In this document: positions 21,224 through 28,749 of the stretch, piece after piece
Position numbering within the stretch: position 1 is the stretch's first letter
How the letters are laid out: each line of letters starts with the position of its first letter
Assembly (NCBI GenBank): GCA_002162095.1
Contig: CP021424.1
Location: 1,984,001 to 2,048,000 of the forward strand
DNA length: 64,000 bases
Reading direction: 5' to 3'
Source: Armatimonadetes bacterium Uphvl-Ar2
GTDB taxonomy: Bacteria > Armatimonadota > Fimbriimonadia > Fimbriimonadales > Fimbriimonadaceae
The notes under the pieces: model-generated
The model's database searches: none
Told to the model about the DNA's origin: nothing
The model's input: only the letters and a program-made list of their open reading frames with translations
Program-made: the position numbers and the translations under genes

Positions 21224-23473
21224 ATGGGCTTACTAAGCTTCGCGCCCCATTTCTGTTTCTTGGTGGCGGCCCTCATCAGTTTGGGGGGCCGCTACTTGGC
21301 GCGTTTGCCCCTGCTCTTTGCCGTCCCGGCCGCGGGCTTGGCCACATTCTTGGCGACGAGCCAAGGCCAAGTGATTGAGCCCCAAGGGGTGCCGTTGGCA
21401 GGCTTGCCGTGGGTGTTCATGGTGCTCATCGCAGCGATGGGCACGCTCGTTTTGGTCTATGCGGGGGGCTACTCGGCGGAGGATCCCAAGCGGTTCCGTC
21501 TCTTCAGTCTGCTCTATGCTTTCATGGGCGCGATGCTGGGGGTGGCCCAGGCCGGGCTCGACCCGATCAACGGGCTGTTCGAGCTCTTCGTATTCTGGGA
21601 ACTGACCAGCCTGACCTCGTTCTTGCTCATCGGCTACAAGCAGGGCGATGAAGCGGCGCGCCGCTCGGCTCGCCAGGCTTTGCTGGTCACCGCCTTGGGT
21701 GGTCTGTGCCTGCTGGGGGGATTGATTACTTATCAGAACGAGGGCGTCACTGACCTCAGCCTGGCCCTGATTCTGTTGGGCGCCTTCACAAAGTCGGCGC
21801 AGGTGCCGTTCCACTTCTGGTTGCCGGGGGCGATGAAGGCCCCGACGCCGGTCTCCGCATACTTGCACAGCGCCACTATGGTCAAGGCGGGCGTCTTCCT
21901 GCTGGCCGTGCTGCAGCCTCAGTTCGCGGTGCATCCAGCCTGGACTCCGACCCTGCTCGTGGTGGGGGGCGTGACGTTGGCTCTCGGAGCCGTGGCTCTG
22001 TGCCGCAAGACGGACCTCAAGCAGTTGCTGGCCTATTCTACGGTGGCGAGCCTGGGCGGCATGGTGATGCTGCTGGCCATCCCCAGCCCGCTGGCGGCGG
22101 AGGCCGTGGGCATCTTCCTGCTGGCGCACGCGCTGTATAAGGGCGCGCTCTTTATGGTGGCGGGGGCGGTGGACCACGCTTGCGGCACCCGCGACATTCA
22201 CCGATTGGGCGGTCTGGGGCGCACGATGCCCGTGTTGGCCGTCGCTTCGGCACTGGCGGGTTTGAGCATGTTTGGCCTGCCCGGGACGGCCGGGTTTGCC
22301 GCAAAAGAACTCGGCAGCAAAGCCTTGCTGAAGAGCCAGGAAAGCCTGGGGGCCTTGGCCACGGGCGGGCTGGGGGCTTGGGCGCTGGCGGGCGGCATCT
22401 TTGGTCTGCTGGCGCTGATGCTCACGGTGCGCCTGTTTGCCGGACGCGCGCCGGACCCGGACAATCATCCGCACCCGGTGCCGCTCTCTATGTCCCTGCC
22501 GCCACTGATCCTCGGCGTAGCGGGATTCTTGATGATCTTCTTGGCCTCGGCCGGCCCGCAGCAGTGGGTGCAAGAAGTGCAAGCCAGCCTGGGCCACCGG
22601 CGCGAACTCAAGTACGGCTGGCAGGCCTGGTACGGGGTGGATGCCGCGCTGGGGGTGTCGGTGGGGGCGTGGGCGCTGGCTCTGGCGCTCTTTGCGCTGT
22701 GGCCGCGCTGGAAACCCGACACCAGCCGCTGGACCACCGCCGCGACGGACACAGCCCACAAGCTCGGCCGTGCGGTCTTGAGCGTCGGCGAGCGGGTGAC
22801 GAGGGTCACGCAGTCCGGGTCACTCACCAACTACGTGGCGCTCACCTGGGCGACGGTGGCGGGCGTGATAGGGGTGGTGGCGTGGCGGCTTTTTGCCCAG
22901 CCCCAGAACCCCGGCCTGAATCTCACCATCACGGCGAAGAGTGCCCCTGAAGTTTTGGTGCTCATCGTGATGGTCGTGGGGGCGGGCGTGGCTGCCATCA
23001 CTCAGCGCCGCTTGTTTGCCGCCTTGTCCATCGGGGCGTTGGGCCTCGGGGTGGCGGTGTTCTTCTTGCTCCACGGCGCCCCGGACCTCGCCATGACGCA
23101 GATCGTGGTGGACACGCTCACGGTCCTCCTCATCGTCCTGGTGTTCTTCCGACTGCCTCGCTTGGTCCGGCAGACGCAGGTGTGGCGCAAAACCCGCGAC
23201 GTCATCATCAGCCTGGGCGTGGGGGCGTCCATGACCGTGTTTACGCTGGCGGCCATGGGTTCGGATCGCCCGGTGGACACCGCGCAGTGGGTGGCCGAGC
23301 GCACCTACACCGAAGCTTACGGGCGCAACATCGTGAACGTGATCTTGGTGGACTTCCGAGGCATTGATACGATGGGCGAAATTGCCGTCCTCGGGATTGC
23401 GGCCTTTGGCGTGACGGCCTTGTTACGTCTCCGCAATCGCGAGAACCTGCCCACGACGGAGGTGGCGGAATAG
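21224..23473 (+). CDS. mnhA: Mrp/Mnh cation:proton antiporter subunit A
   Basis: Largest subunit of the Mrp-type Na+(K+)/H+ antiporter, related to NuoL. The 749-residue protein is almost entirely membrane helices. It has the proton-channel helices with conserved Glu and Lys (FELFVFWELTSLTSFLLIGY; GAFTKSAQVPFHFWLPGAMKAPTPVSAYLHSATMVKAG is split here only by helix turns) and a C-terminal extension from about residue 580 matching the MbhD/MbhE-like domains fused in MrpA (VLIVMVVGAGVAAI, HGAPDLAMTQIVVDTLTVLL). It begins a compact seven-gene operon. The complex uses the proton gradient to expel Na+ and maintain internal pH. Confidence 0.95.
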   Translation: MGLLSFAPHFCFLVAALISLGGRYLARLPLLFAVPAAGLATFLATSQGQVIEPQGVPLAGLPWVFMVLIAAMGTLVLVYAGGYSAEDPKRFRLFSLLYAFMGAMLGVAQAGLDPINGLFELFVFWELTSLTSFLLIGYKQGDEAARRSARQALLVTALGGLCLLGGLITYQNEGVTDLSLALILLGAFTKSAQVPFHFWLPGAMKAPTPVSAYLHSATMVKAGVFLLAVLQPQFAVHPAWTPTLLVVGGVTLALGAVALCRKTDLKQLLAYSTVASLGGMVMLLAIPSPLAAEAVGIFLLAHALYKGALFMVAGAVDHACGTRDIHRLGGLGRTMPVLAVASALAGLSMFGLPGTAGFAAKELGSKALLKSQESLGALATGGLGAWALAGGIFGLLALMLTVRLFAGRAPDPDNHPHPVPLSMSLPPLILGVAGFLMIFLASAGPQQWVQEVQASLGHRRELKYGWQAWYGVDAALGVSVGAWALALALFALWPRWKPDTSRWTTAATDTAHKLGRAVLSVGERVTRVTQSGSLTNYVALTWATVAGVIGVVAWRLFAQPQNPGLNLTITAKSAPEVLVLIVMVVGAGVAAITQRRLFAALSIGALGLGVAVFFLLHGAPDLAMTQIVVDTLTVLLIVLVFFRLPRLVRQTQVWRKTRDVIISLGVGASMTVFTLAAMGSDRPVDTAQWVAERTYTEAYGRNIVNVILVDFRGIDTMGEIAVLGIAAFGVTALLRLRNRENLPTTEVAE

Positions 23474-23889
23474 ACTCCCTCATCCTGCGCGCGGGGACCC
23501 GGTGGCTGCTGCCGGTGTTCTTGGTTTTCAGCGTGTTCTTGCTGTGGCGGGGGCACTACCTGCCGGGTGGCGGGTTCAGCGGAGGGCTGGTGGCGTCGGC
23601 TTCGGTCATCCTCTACGGGTTAGCGCATGGCTACCGAGCGGCGCGCACGTTCCTGCGGTTTCCGCCGCAGTCGTTTATCGTGTTTGGGCTCAGCATTGCC
23701 GCGCTGTCACCGTTCTTGGCGGTCGTACGCGGGGAGCCGTTCATGAAAGGCGTTTGGACCTCGGTGCAAGGGGCCGACCAGGAACCGATTGCCCTCGGCA
23801 CCCCCTTCCTTTTCGACATCGGCGTGTATTTCCTGGTCATTGGCATCGTGCTGACCATCGTCCTGGAACTCGGGGAGGACGAAGAGTAA
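23470..23889 (+). CDS. mnhB: Mrp/Mnh antiporter subunit B (non-standard start likely)
   Basis: Small membrane subunit of about 139 residues. The family usually begins M-x-S-L-I-L-R and continues through a first helix to RGHxxPGGGFxGGLV. Here the matching residues DSLILRAGTRWLLPVFLVFSVFLLWRGHYLPGGGFSGGLV begin directly after an ATA codon at 23470, which overlaps the mnhA stop as ATAG and has GGAGGTGG a few bases upstream. The first standard start is GTG 23515, which would remove 15 residues of the conserved start. I therefore place the start at the ATA but regard GTG 23515 as the conservative alternative. Its stop overlaps mnhC (TAATG). Confidence 0.85.
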   Translation: MDSLILRAGTRWLLPVFLVFSVFLLWRGHYLPGGGFSGGLVASASVILYGLAHGYRAARTFLRFPPQSFIVFGLSIAALSPFLAVVRGEPFMKGVWTSVQGADQEPIALGTPFLFDIGVYFLVIGIVLTIVLELGEDEE

Positions 23890-24242
23890 TGGACGCGCTC
23901 TACGCGGTGGTGGTGGGGTTCCTGTTTGCCATTGGGGTGTATCTCATCCTGCAGCGGCCGCTGGTCAAGTTGCTCCTCGGCATTGCGGTGCTGGGCAACG
24001 CGGCCAACCTGATGATTTTCGTGTCTTCCGGGGCGCGCCGCTTGCCGCCGCCGCTCATCCCGGATGGAGAGAAGGTCGTGACCACCCCCATCGCCGACCC
24101 CATTGCGCAGGCGCTGATTCTCACGGCCATCGTCATTGGGTTTGGGGTGCTGGCCTTTGCGGTGGTGCTGGTCCACCGCGTCCACCAGACCTCTCAGATT
24201 GATGGCTTCGACGAACTGACCGAGGGGGTGGGTACGGAGTGA
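23889..24242 (+). CDS. mnhC: Mrp/Mnh antiporter subunit C
   Basis: A 117-residue, three-helix subunit related to NuoK. The second helix, KLLLGIAVLGNAANLMIF, and the third, PIAQALILTAIVIGFGVLAFAVVLVHRV, carry the NuoK-like pattern including the conserved D-P-x-x-Q-A-L-x-L-T-A-I-V-I. ATG 23889 overlaps the mnhB stop (TAATG), and the gene ends within the start of mnhD (GTGA). Confidence 0.95.
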   Translation: MDALYAVVVGFLFAIGVYLILQRPLVKLLLGIAVLGNAANLMIFVSSGARRLPPPLIPDGEKVVTTPIADPIAQALILTAIVIGFGVLAFAVVLVHRVHQTSQIDGFDELTEGVGTE

Positions 24243-25696
24243 TCTACACCAACCTACCGGCCCTGGTGCTGGCCACGCCCTTAGTGCTGGCGTGCCTCTG
24301 TTTCGCCTTTGCCCGTCGGCGACGCGTAGTGCAACTGGTGAGCCTGTTGGGCGGCGTCGGTTGGCTGGCCATGGCGGCAAATCTGGCGATGCAGGTGCAC
24401 GCCCAGGGCACGATGGTGACCGAAGTGGGGGGCTGGGATCGCCACTACGGCATTTCCTTCGTTGCAGACCAGTTGGGCGCGATGATGGTGGTGTTGGCGG
24501 CGTTCATCCAGCTCGCGGTGGGGCTGGCCGCCCATGCGCGCCTGGACCGAAAGGCCGAAGCCTTTTGGTATCACGGGCTCACCTATTGTCTTGCCTTTGG
24601 CGTGACGGGGGCCTTCCTCACCGCGGACCTCTTCAACCTGTTTGTCTGGTTCGAAGTCTTGCTCATTAGTAGCTTTGTTCTGATGGTGCACGGGGGCTCC
24701 GACCAGCAACTGGCCGGGGGGATGAAGTACGTTACGCTCAACCTCATCTCCAGCGTGATGTTCCTGGCCGGGTGCGGGCTGACTTACGCGCACACGGGCA
24801 CGCTCAGCTTCGTGCAACTGGCGCAGGTGGGCATCCCCGATGGCCCGGCGGCGCTGCTGGTGTTGGCGTTTATGCTCAAGGCTTCGGTGGTGCCGCTGGC
24901 GTTCTGGATGCCGGCCAGCTATCCCGCCGCGCCCACCTACACCATTGCCTTGTTCTCGGCGCTGCTGACCAAGGTGGGGTGCCTGGCGCTACTGCGCACC
25001 CTGGGCTTGCTGCAGAACGAAATCTGGTTCACGGTGCTGGGCATTGGGGGCGTGCTTTCCATCTTGGTGGGCTCGTTCGGGCTCATTGGGCAAGCGAATC
25101 TGCGGCGGATGCTGGCGTTTTCCAGCGTTAGTCAGGTGGGCTACATCGCCATTGCCATTGCGCTGCAGCAACCCGCCGTGGTGGCGCTGCTGATTGTCAA
25201 TCACGCGCTGGCCAAAGGGGGTTTGTTCTTGGTGGCGGGTGAGATGGAGCGGCTGACCGGGCAGACCAACTACCGCGACATGCGTGGGTTGGCAGAGCGG
25301 TCTCCGGCTTTGACTTGGGCGTTTGCGGTGCTGGCCGCGAGCCTGGCGGGGCTGCCCCCCACGCTCGGGTTCTTTGCCAAGTGGGATTGGCTGAGCGCGA
25401 TGGCCGACCGGCCGTTCTTGGTGATTTTGGGATTGGTGGGCAGCGCGGCGACGCTCTACGGAATGGTGGATGTGTATCTGAAGGCTTTTGCTGCGCCCAG
25501 CGAGGAGCCCTTAGGTGAAGATGTGAATCGGCTCAGCCGACGCCGACAGTGGTTGATGAACGTGGGGTTAGGAAGCATGGTGGTGGCCCTGGTGGCCCTC
25601 TCGTCTTCGCCGGTGGTGAACGACCCGGTGCGCCAGGCCGGGGCGGCCTTTAAGGGGCCTCTGGTGTCGGCAGCCACGGAGGAGGTGCGTCCGTGA
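24239..25696 (+). CDS. mnhD: Mrp/Mnh antiporter subunit D
   Basis: A 485-residue NuoM/N-like proton-translocating subunit, wholly membrane embedded. Conserved charged helices are present: LFNLFVWFEVLLISSFVLM with the channel Glu, and LVLAFMLKASVVPLAFWMPASYPAAPT with the channel Lys. GTG 24239 overlaps the mnhC stop. The order A-B-C-D-E-F-G is the standard Mrp group 1 arrangement. Confidence 0.95.
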   Translation: MIYTNLPALVLATPLVLACLCFAFARRRRVVQLVSLLGGVGWLAMAANLAMQVHAQGTMVTEVGGWDRHYGISFVADQLGAMMVVLAAFIQLAVGLAAHARLDRKAEAFWYHGLTYCLAFGVTGAFLTADLFNLFVWFEVLLISSFVLMVHGGSDQQLAGGMKYVTLNLISSVMFLAGCGLTYAHTGTLSFVQLAQVGIPDGPAALLVLAFMLKASVVPLAFWMPASYPAAPTYTIALFSALLTKVGCLALLRTLGLLQNEIWFTVLGIGGVLSILVGSFGLIGQANLRRMLAFSSVSQVGYIAIAIALQQPAVVALLIVNHALAKGGLFLVAGEMERLTGQTNYRDMRGLAERSPALTWAFAVLAASLAGLPPTLGFFAKWDWLSAMADRPFLVILGLVGSAATLYGMVDVYLKAFAAPSEEPLGEDVNRLSRRRQWLMNVGLGSMVVALVALSSSPVVNDPVRQAGAAFKGPLVSAATEEVRP

Positions 25697-26175
25697 TTTA
25701 CCTGTACGTCATCTTGGCCGGGCTGTGGATGGCGCTCAATGACCAGTACACGCTGGGGGGCTTCATCTTCGGCCTGGGGCTGGCCATCTTGGTGATGAGC
25801 CTCCTGCGGTCCATCAATGTCGCCACGCCGCCGCTCTCGCCCGGGCGCATTTTCAAGGGTGTGCAGCTGGTGGGCTACTTCCTATGGGAGCTGGTTTTGG
25901 CCAACATCCGAGTGGTGCCGGAAGTGTTCCGACCAACCTCGGAACTCCGCCCCGCCATCGTCGCCATCCCGCTGAGCCTGACCGAAGAATCGCAGATCGC
26001 GCTGCTGGCAAACCTGGTGTCGTTAACTCCAGGAACCCTTAGCTTGCACGTATCCGAAGATCGTTCTCAGCTCTATGTCCACGTGCTGCGGTTGCCTGAA
26101 GAAGGGCCAGCCGCCGTGGTGCGCGATATCAAGCAGGGCTTTGAGCGCCGCATCATGGAGGTGTTCGCCGCGTGA
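25693..26175 (+). CDS. mnhE: Mrp/Mnh antiporter subunit E
   Basis: A 160-residue subunit with two or three N-terminal helices and a soluble C-terminal domain. The segment LLANLVSLTPGTLSLHVSEDRSQLYVHVL is the diagnostic MrpE motif (L-x-x-x-I-x-L-T-P-G-T-x-S). GTG 25693 overlaps the mnhD stop and the gene ends inside the mnhF start. Confidence 0.95.
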   Translation: MIYLYVILAGLWMALNDQYTLGGFIFGLGLAILVMSLLRSINVATPPLSPGRIFKGVQLVGYFLWELVLANIRVVPEVFRPTSELRPAIVAIPLSLTEESQIALLANLVSLTPGTLSLHVSEDRSQLYVHVLRLPEEGPAAVVRDIKQGFERRIMEVFAA

Positions 26176-26540
26176 ACTACGCCAATGTGATCTGGATTCT
26201 ACTGGCCGTGCTGGGCGTGGGGGCCTTGGGGGCGCTCGCGAGCCTGATTCGCGGGCCGCACCTCACCGAGCGGGTGATTTCGCTTGACCTGATGGCCACG
26301 ATGGCGGTGGCGGCGGTGGCCCTGCTCGCGATGGCGAAGGGAGAGCCCGTGTACCTGGATGTGGCGCTGGTCATTGCCCTCGTGGCCTTTGTGGGGAGCG
26401 TGGCGTACGCCCGCTACGCCGAAGCCGGACGGGCCAGCCGGCCACGCCCAGAGACGGCTTCTTCTCGGGATCGCGGGCAAAACCAGGCGCAGGACCAGGC
26501 GCGCAGCGATGCCCTCGAGGAAGGAGGAGAAAACGCATGA
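26172..26540 (+). CDS. mnhF: Mrp/Mnh antiporter subunit F
   Basis: A 122-residue three-helix subunit: LASLIRGPHLTERVISLDLMATMAVAAVALLAM carries the family R-G-P-x-x-x-D/E-R-V-x-x-x-D core. The C-terminal 35 residues, after SVAYARYAEAG, are a hydrophilic Gln/Arg-rich tail longer than in most MrpF proteins. GTG 26172 overlaps the mnhE stop and the gene ends in ATGA with mnhG. Confidence 0.94.
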   Translation: MNYANVIWILLAVLGVGALGALASLIRGPHLTERVISLDLMATMAVAAVALLAMAKGEPVYLDVALVIALVAFVGSVAYARYAEAGRASRPRPETASSRDRGQNQAQDQARSDALEEGGENA

Positions 26541-26899
26541 GCCCGCGCGAAATCGTGGTGGTGGCGCTGGCCGGACTGGGCACGGTGTTTATCCTGCTCT
26601 CCGTGGTGGGCCTGCTGCGGATGCCGGACCTCTACATGCGGATGCAGGCCACGACCAAGGCAACGACCCTGGGGCTGCTGCTGGTGATGGCGGCGCTGAG
26701 CGTGCACTTTGCCCAGCCCGGCGAGACCGTGAAGGCGGTGCTGGTGATCCTGTTCTTGTTCCTGACCCAGCCCATCGCGGCGCACATGATTGCGCGGGCG
26801 GGCTACCGTACGGATGTGCCGCTGTGGGAGGGCTCCGTGACGGATGAACTGGCGGCGGCGGAGTCAGCGAGTAGAATAGAAGATCCTTCGGGCCTGTAG
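26537..26899 (+). CDS. mnhG: Mrp/Mnh antiporter subunit G
   Basis: A 120-residue subunit with three helices and the MrpG signature GLLRMPDLYMRMQATTKATTLG. Strong AAGGAGGAG precedes the ATG. The C-terminal coding sequence runs into the following tRNA gene: the TAG stop at 26897-26899 lies at tRNA positions 8-10, so the last ten bases are shared. Confidence 0.94.
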   Translation: MSPREIVVVALAGLGTVFILLSVVGLLRMPDLYMRMQATTKATTLGLLLVMAALSVHFAQPGETVKAVLVILFLFLTQPIAAHMIARAGYRTDVPLWEGSVTDELAAAESASRIEDPSGL

Positions 26900-26962
26900 C
26901 TCAGTGGTGAGAGCGGGCGGCTCATAACCGCTTGGTCGTGGGTTCGATTCCCCCCAGGCCCA
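26890..26962 (+). tRNA. tRNA with CAT anticodon (Ile2 or elongator Met)
   Basis: A complete cloverleaf of 73 nt: acceptor GGGCCTG/CAGGCCC with discriminator A, D arm TAGCTCAGTGGTGAGAGC, anticodon stem GGCGG/CCGCT with loop CTCATAA, and T arm GTGGG-TTCGATT-CCCCC with one imperfect pair. CCA is not encoded (CCC follows). The G1-C72 pair rules against initiator tRNA. The anticodon arm and following CTTGGTCG resemble tRNA-Ile2, whose CAT is converted to a lysidine anticodon by TilS, more than elongator tRNA-Met. It shares its first ten bases with the end of mnhG. Confidence 0.92.
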
Positions 26963-26994
26963 CCCGGATCAATTAGTTCACCTTGATTGGTCTA

Positions 26995-28203
26995 TCAACC
27001 TCGTGACGTTTTGGGACGCTGGGCGCCCATGAGGGCTCCGTTGGGAGAAATGCCTCGCCCTTCACCAAACTGAACAGGGACAATTCCCGTACCAGCAATG
27101 TTATAGACAAGCCTCATATCTATCTGGACTGGCTCCCGCATGCTAACGGTATATCCTCCCTCCTCAGTTTTCAAGTGAGCAAAGGCATCCGGAAGAAGCT
27201 GGAGTATCGTACCAAATGGAAGAGAGTGGCCTTCCTTTGCTGCACTGTAAATCTCCTCTGGAACACCAAACTCGTTACCGGCCTTGTCGAGAAGGTCTTC
27301 GTATGCATCGCTTAACGCAGAAAGATCGTCGCCACGACGGTAAGTTCCGCGCGGGGCGTCTGCGATAATGAGTATTGCCTCGGCCAAGTCATCAGCGTCC
27401 CACTTGCCTTTCAAGAAAATGGGTGCATCCCAAATCTTCGGATCAACCTTGAAGAATAGTCCACATTCTTGGTTGAGGCGCATGATGGCATTGTAGATCG
27501 TTGTGAGCTTCCCATCTTCCCAGTCAATCACCTGGTGAGTTGGATTGAGCGGCTCGACGTTTGGAACGGGTTTCAACGTAAGTGGCTGCGCTGCCCTTGG
27601 AGTGATGGGCTTTTCGAACATCTTTGAACCTTGACCTTGGCTCGTAGTTAGTTTCATCGTGACCTCCAAAACAACTCGGGCCCGGAAATTTTCTGGGCTG
27701 TTTGCGATTGCGCCCATTCCTTGCGGATGGGCGCGCATGGCAATCCGATTCACGTAAGTTCCATCGGCATCGAATTCACCTAAACTCATGCCACCATTAA
27801 GAAGCTTGGCCAAGTGGTCAGGGTTTGCGCCGAGTAGCCATGTATGGAAAACTCTTGCCGAAGATGCGCTTGCAATAAGAGAGGTTGGATTGACTCGGTA
27901 GCAAACAAGGCCCGTGCCTTGGGCCTTGATGTCTCGAGAAAACGTAATCGCAAACTCTCCAAGCCAGGACTTTGGCAATGGTAACAGCTCGGTCGACGGG
28001 TCAATCGTTAGAGACAAATTCGCAACATCAACGAGGATCGGTTCATCAATGTCTTTGAAAAACCTTGTTTGCCGCTCTTCGCTCTCAATACGCAAGGGCG
28101 AGGCTTTCAATCCACTTGATTGACTTTGTGCAAGCCCGGTTAAACTCGCACAAAGTAACAGCAGACTGAAGGCATGTCGAAATTGCTGTCTACTCCCCGG
28201 CAC
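26995..28203 (-). CDS. Unknown secreted protein, paralogue A of a three-member family
   Basis: A 402-residue protein of unknown function. The start is GTG 28203, giving a signal peptide ending near LTGLAQSQ; GGGGA lies upstream and the start overlaps the end of the preceding gene by 14 bases. It is clearly related to the proteins at 40617 and 41892. Shared landmarks are a D/E-x-P-I/L-L-V/L-D near residue 60, an N-terminal mixed module, a Pro-rich linker, and a C-terminal module with DGKLTTIYNAIMRLNQECG and PIFLKGKWDADDLAEAI. That last module recalls the layout of secretin/TonB short N-terminal (STN) domains, a weak inference. The region is AT-richer than its neighbours and lies next to a tRNA gene. 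Confidence 0.8.
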   Translation of the reverse strand: MPGSRQQFRHAFSLLLLCASLTGLAQSQSSGLKASPLRIESEERQTRFFKDIDEPILVDVANLSLTIDPSTELLPLPKSWLGEFAITFSRDIKAQGTGLVCYRVNPTSLIASASSARVFHTWLLGANPDHLAKLLNGGMSLGEFDADGTYVNRIAMRAHPQGMGAIANSPENFRARVVLEVTMKLTTSQGQGSKMFEKPITPRAAQPLTLKPVPNVEPLNPTHQVIDWEDGKLTTIYNAIMRLNQECGLFFKVDPKIWDAPIFLKGKWDADDLAEAILIIADAPRGTYRRGDDLSALSDAYEDLLDKAGNEFGVPEEIYSAAKEGHSLPFGTILQLLPDAFAHLKTEEGGYTVSMREPVQIDMRLVYNIAGTGIVPVQFGEGRGISPNGALMGAQRPKTSRG

Positions 28204-28645
28204 CTGTTTCCCCGAGGCATTGCTCTGCGATGGTCTGAACCCAATAGTTGTTAAAAGGAATATCGAACCACGGCACAAGATTCGGATCCTGCGGATCATA
28301 CGGAGGGTAGTGCGGTCCAGGGTAGGACATATTCAGTGTCCAGACCTTCTTAGTCAAGTGAGTGCTCGGCGGAACCGAGCTGCTAAAGACCCAATTCACG
28401 GTTGGGTAATAGTATGCCCAAGGGTTAGGGTGATGGGTGAAGTACCTCCATCCAGAGGGGCGGGTTCCAGATAGGTACCAGTCACTTTGGGTACCATGCT
28501 CACAATGCTGCCAAGCGCCTTCGCCCAGCTTCTTGAAGAATGGTTCGCCATGGGGCGGTTCGTTCGTGGCATAAATGGGAGTCTGTGAGACTGCCATGCA
28601 AGAGAGTAAGGCCATGGCGACGAAGGAGGTCGATTTCAACCTCAT
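28190..28645 (-). CDS. Small secreted protein of unknown function
   Basis: A 151-residue product with a signal peptide (MRLKSTSFVAMALLSCMAVSQ). The mature part is rich in Pro, Tyr, Trp and His, with stretches such as YPGPHYPPYDPQDPN; no family is recognised. It is the first gene of a two-gene unit with paralogue A, whose start overlaps its 3' end. Expression seems to come from the promoter at 28652-28679, whose spacer is a GA repeat. Base composition is AT-richer than in the flanking genes. The two paralogues further on have no equivalent partner. Confidence 0.72.
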   Translation of the reverse strand: MRLKSTSFVAMALLSCMAVSQTPIYATNEPPHGEPFFKKLGEGAWQHCEHGTQSDWYLSGTRPSGWRYFTHHPNPWAYYYPTVNWVFSSSVPPSTHLTKKVWTLNMSYPGPHYPPYDPQDPNLVPWFDIPFNNYWVQTIAEQCLGETGAGE

Positions 28646-28651
28646 GCCAGT

Positions 28652-28679
28652 ATTATCTCTCTCTCGCTCTCTCTGTCAA
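28652..28679 (-). promoter_or_regulatory. Promoter with GA-repeat spacer and leaderless geometry
   Basis: Read on the minus strand: a perfect -35 TTGACA (28679-28674), a 16-bp spacer GAGAGAGCGAGAGAGA, and -10 GATAAT (28657-28652), followed after six bases by ATG 28645. The whole spacer is a dinucleotide repeat with one interruption. Gain or loss of a repeat unit would change spacing by 2 bp and so promoter strength. Confidence 0.7.
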
Positions 28680-28698
28680 GGTTTGGGTGAAGAAAAAG

Positions 28699-28722
28699 AA
28701 AAAACCCCCTGAAAAGGGGGTG
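28699..28722 (-). terminator. Intrinsic terminator of the ECF sigma factor gene
   Basis: CCCCCT-TTTC-AGGGGG hairpin followed by six T on the minus strand, about 30 bases after the sigma-factor stop at 28750 and upstream of the next promoter. Confidence 0.85.
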
Positions 28723-28749
28723 GAAATGTCGTTCGACTCGAGCCTGGCG

